Below are positions 61,928 to 64,000 of a stretch of 64,000 nucleotides of DNA, piece by piece. Every line of letters starts with the position of its first letter. Position 1 is the first letter of the stretch. The notes beneath the pieces were generated by a model that was given only the letters and a program-made list of their open reading frames with translations, ran no database searches and was not told where the DNA came from. The translations under genes were made by a program, and so were the position numbers. Origin of the DNA: JAFNAG01 sp963824985 (GTDB lineage Bacteria; Acidobacteriota; UBA6911). The DNA is taken from NCBI GenBank assembly GCA_963824985.1, contig CAWGRQ010000024.1, positions 248,001 through 312,000 of the forward strand, written 5' to 3'.

Positions 61928-64000
61928 TCAGCGTGATCTGGCAAGTGCATCGGCGATCTTTATCACCGGGGCGGGGTTCGGCACCACATAAGTGTACTTT
62001 TTCCCTGAAGTCAGAATGACGTCGAGGCGGTCTTTCCTGATCGTGAAGGTCCGCACCGTTTCCAGGCCGGCCCGCAGGGCATGATCCTGCTGCCTGGCGG
62101 GAGAAAAGCTGATTTCCGTATCGGTAATGGTCAACGTGCCCTCACAGCCCGAGCCGATAAAATGATCGTGCCTGACGGGCGCGCTGTAGGGCGTGATTCC
62201 GGCCAGGCTCAAGCGTAGCTTCATTCCGGCGGCGAGAGATTTCAACGCGTCGGCACCGAATTCGCTGTTCCCGCCAAGCTCTATGGCCCTTTCCATCGAC
62301 TTCATGGCTGCGGCCAGGTTGCGGCGTTTCTGCTGGGCAAATCCCAGCTGAATAAAATAGGTCGGATTTTTGGGCGCCAGTTCGCAGGCCCTGGAGAGGT
62401 TCTCTATGGCCTTGTCGAGGTTCTGCTGAGCATCATAGGAACGTCCCAGGTGGTAGAAGGCGCCGGCATTCTGTGGGTCCAGCTGCACGACCCGGCCATA
62501 CTGCCGGATCGCTTCGCGGGAATCGCCCGTTTGAAATGCTTTTTCTCCCGCCTTTTGAGCATTTACCAATTCGGCAGCCATCCTGCCTTTCGCCAACCGG
62601 GACTGCGCGGCATCCCTCCTGGCCTGAATTTCAGGGTCGCCCGGGAAATACTCCAGCAGCGTATCATAAGCATTGATAGATTCCTCGGGCCGCCCCTTTT
62701 GTGCGCTGTCATCCGCCCGCAGCATAAGCGCGGCGCGGATATCAGCCTTCAGATTGCCGGCCTCTGCGTTTGCGGGATTTTCCGCCAAAGCGGCATTTGC
62801 GAAGTGCAGGGCATCCTTCCCCTCAGCACCCACAAGCGATCCCCGGCTCATGGCTGCGCGGGCGAGGGCGAGCAGGTCAGGCCTCTGGGCAGGAGAGGGA
62901 GGCAAAGTGAGGGGCACGGCGGCCGGAGCAGCAGGTGCCTGGGATCCGCTCCGCAGCCAGTAAACTATCGCCAGCCCAAGCACGACAATGGCCCCCGCAC
63001 CGATGATCCAAAGAGCTTTGCCGCGCCCGCCTGCCGCAGGCTGTCGATTGGCCGATGCCGAATGTGTTTGAATCTCGGCCTCTTCAGAGGGGGGAGCCGC
63101 AGCCGCAGGGATAATTGTCCCATTGGCCGCGGGAGTCATCGCTGGCACACGAACAGGAGCACTGGTCGGCCACGAAGCGGCGACACCTCCGGTATTAAAC
63201 AGCGTCGCGGTATCCGTCGCTGAGGAGCTCCCCTCCCCTGCCGCGCCCGCTTCACGGCCACGCAGCAGACTCTCCAAATCGCGCCCCAGTTCGGCACAGT
63301 TCTGATACCGGAGTTCCGGATCCTTGGCCAGAGCTTTGTCCAGAACAGCGTCAAAATCGGGGAGCAGGCCGGGCTTCCGGACCAGAACGGATGCATGCCG
63401 GTCCTGGACGATCTTGAAAATGATGGTAGTCGGATTTTCTCCGGTAAAGGGTCGTTCGCCCGTCAGGGATTCATAAAGAACCACGCCCAGCGAGAAAATG
63501 TCCGAGCGGTGATCGACGGACTTGCCCATGATCTGTTCAGGTGACATGTAACTCGGCGTACCCAGGATCATGCCCGTCTGAGTGAGATTCGAGGCGGTCA
63601 GTTTGGCGATGCCAAAGTCCACGACCTTGACCCGGTCGTCCCGGGTGATCATGATGTTGCCTGGTTTGATATCGCGATGCACGATGCCGCACTGGTGCGC
63701 ATAGTGCAACGCGCCGCACAGCTGAATGAAGATCTTCAGAACCTGATCCTGAGGAAGAGCGGGAGGCTTCGCAATGATGCTTTCAAGATTGATCCCATCG
63801 ACAAATTCCATGGCGATATAAGGATCACCCTCTTCGTCGCCTCCCACGTCGTAGATCACAGCAATGTTGGGATGCGACAGGCGCCCGGCCGCCTGAGCCT
63901 CGCGCATGAATCGGGCGAAAAACTCTGCCCGCACCTTCTCGGGGATGTCCGGAATCGAACGGATCTTCTTGATGGCTACGATGCGATCGATCTTGGGATC
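61928..64000 (-). CDS. transmembrane TPR Ser/Thr kinase with PH-like tail (5' end cut by window)
   Basis: 690 residues of a Hanks-type kinase lie in the window; the first part of the N-lobe is outside. VAIKKIR holds the catalytic lysine. HRDIKPGNIMI, VDFGIAK, SPEQIMGKSVDHRSD and the rest of the catalytic domain are present, followed by a membrane helix (KALWIIGAGAIVVLGLAIVYW), then TPR repeats (FYHLGRSYDAQQNLDKAIEN). The C-terminal 90 residues contain GCEGTLTITDTEISF and a DHAL motif, related to the tail of the kinase at 36061. The signal it senses is unknown. A half-copy of repeat B lies 25-40 bases past its stop. Confidence 0.88.
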   Translation of the reverse strand, partial: DPKIDRIVAIKKIRSIPDIPEKVRAEFFARFMREAQAAGRLSHPNIAVIYDVGGDEEGDPYIAMEFVDGINLESIIAKPPALPQDQVLKIFIQLCGALHYAHQCGIVHRDIKPGNIMITRDDRVKVVDFGIAKLTASNLTQTGMILGTPSYMSPEQIMGKSVDHRSDIFSLGVVLYESLTGERPFTGENPTTIIFKIVQDRHASVLVRKPGLLPDFDAVLDKALAKDPELRYQNCAELGRDLESLLRGREAGAAGEGSSSATDTATLFNTGGVAASWPTSAPVRVPAMTPAANGTIIPAAAAPPSEEAEIQTHSASANRQPAAGGRGKALWIIGAGAIVVLGLAIVYWLRSGSQAPAAPAAVPLTLPPSPAQRPDLLALARAAMSRGSLVGAEGKDALHFANAALAENPANAEAGNLKADIRAALMLRADDSAQKGRPEESINAYDTLLEYFPGDPEIQARRDAAQSRLAKGRMAAELVNAQKAGEKAFQTGDSREAIRQYGRVVQLDPQNAGAFYHLGRSYDAQQNLDKAIENLSRACELAPKNPTYFIQLGFAQQKRRNLAAAMKSMERAIELGGNSEFGADALKSLAAGMKLRLSLAGITPYSAPVRHDHFIGSGCEGTLTITDTEISFSPARQQDHALRAGLETVRTFTIRKDRLDVILTSGKKYTYVVPNPAPVIKIADALARSR

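Noticed and set aside
1..64000. CRISPR arrays, tRNA and rRNA genes
   Set aside because: No regularly spaced direct repeats and no cloverleaf or rRNA-like sequence was noticed by eye; a covariance-model search was not possible, so small RNAs may have been missed.

Overview
The window reads as a GC-rich (roughly 60%) chromosomal segment from a member of the Acidobacteriota or a close relative. This is an inference from gene content: several PEGA/TPR serine/threonine kinases, a GWxTD-domain protein, an Oar-like TonB receptor, a Tat-exported glycosylasparaginase, a DUF4416 protein, an M14 peptidase and a GH127 enzyme. No rRNA, tRNA or CRISPR array was seen, so placement is not proven.

Layout. 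1-5760 (minus): a tightly overlapping heterodisulfide reductase/[NiFe]-hydrogenase operon (small Cys-rich protein, hdrC, hdrB, hdrA, mvhD, mvhG, mvhA cut by the window edge). 5761-6666: two miniature inverted-repeat elements. 6663-23446: housekeeping and secreted-protein genes (Tat amidase, zinc-ribbon protein, ABC-F ATPase, queC, DUF4416, glycosylasparaginase, an overlapping pair of exported PEGA/TPR and TPR/propeller proteins, M14 peptidase, DUF2585, thioesterase). 23774-28608 (plus): a sulfur-handling cluster (membrane rhodanese, ArsR-rhodanese regulator, cysteine desulfurase, SQR-type flavoprotein, DsrE protein, methyltransferase). 28680-46694: a signalling and secretion block with a phosphoesterase, three kinases, a CsgG-like protein, a PP2C phosphatase and tssJ-tssK-tssL-tssM of a type VI secretion system. 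46695-61723: a decayed or error-rich zone with a remnant of a second tssM, a broken S9 peptidase, a RAYT transposase unit with inverted ends, an intact GWxTD gene, a broken TonB receptor, a broken toxin-antitoxin pair next to an intact PIN/Phd pair, and a broken LamG-GH127 enzyme. 61928-64000: another kinase, cut by the window edge.

How the genes work together. The Hdr-Mvh set predicts a cytoplasmic flavin-bifurcating hydrogenase/disulfide reductase. The sulfur cluster predicts sulfide or persulfide sensing and sulfane-sulfur trafficking. The kinase/phosphatase genes beside tssJKLM resemble the threonine-phosphorylation control of T6SS seen in Pseudomonas (PpkA/PppA), but with much larger TPR kinases. 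At least six families of non-coding inverted repeats lie between genes, several touching stop codons. Frameshifts are strongly clustered. Three in the sulfur cluster can each be repaired by removing one G from a G run, so some of the damage may be sequence error rather than true decay.
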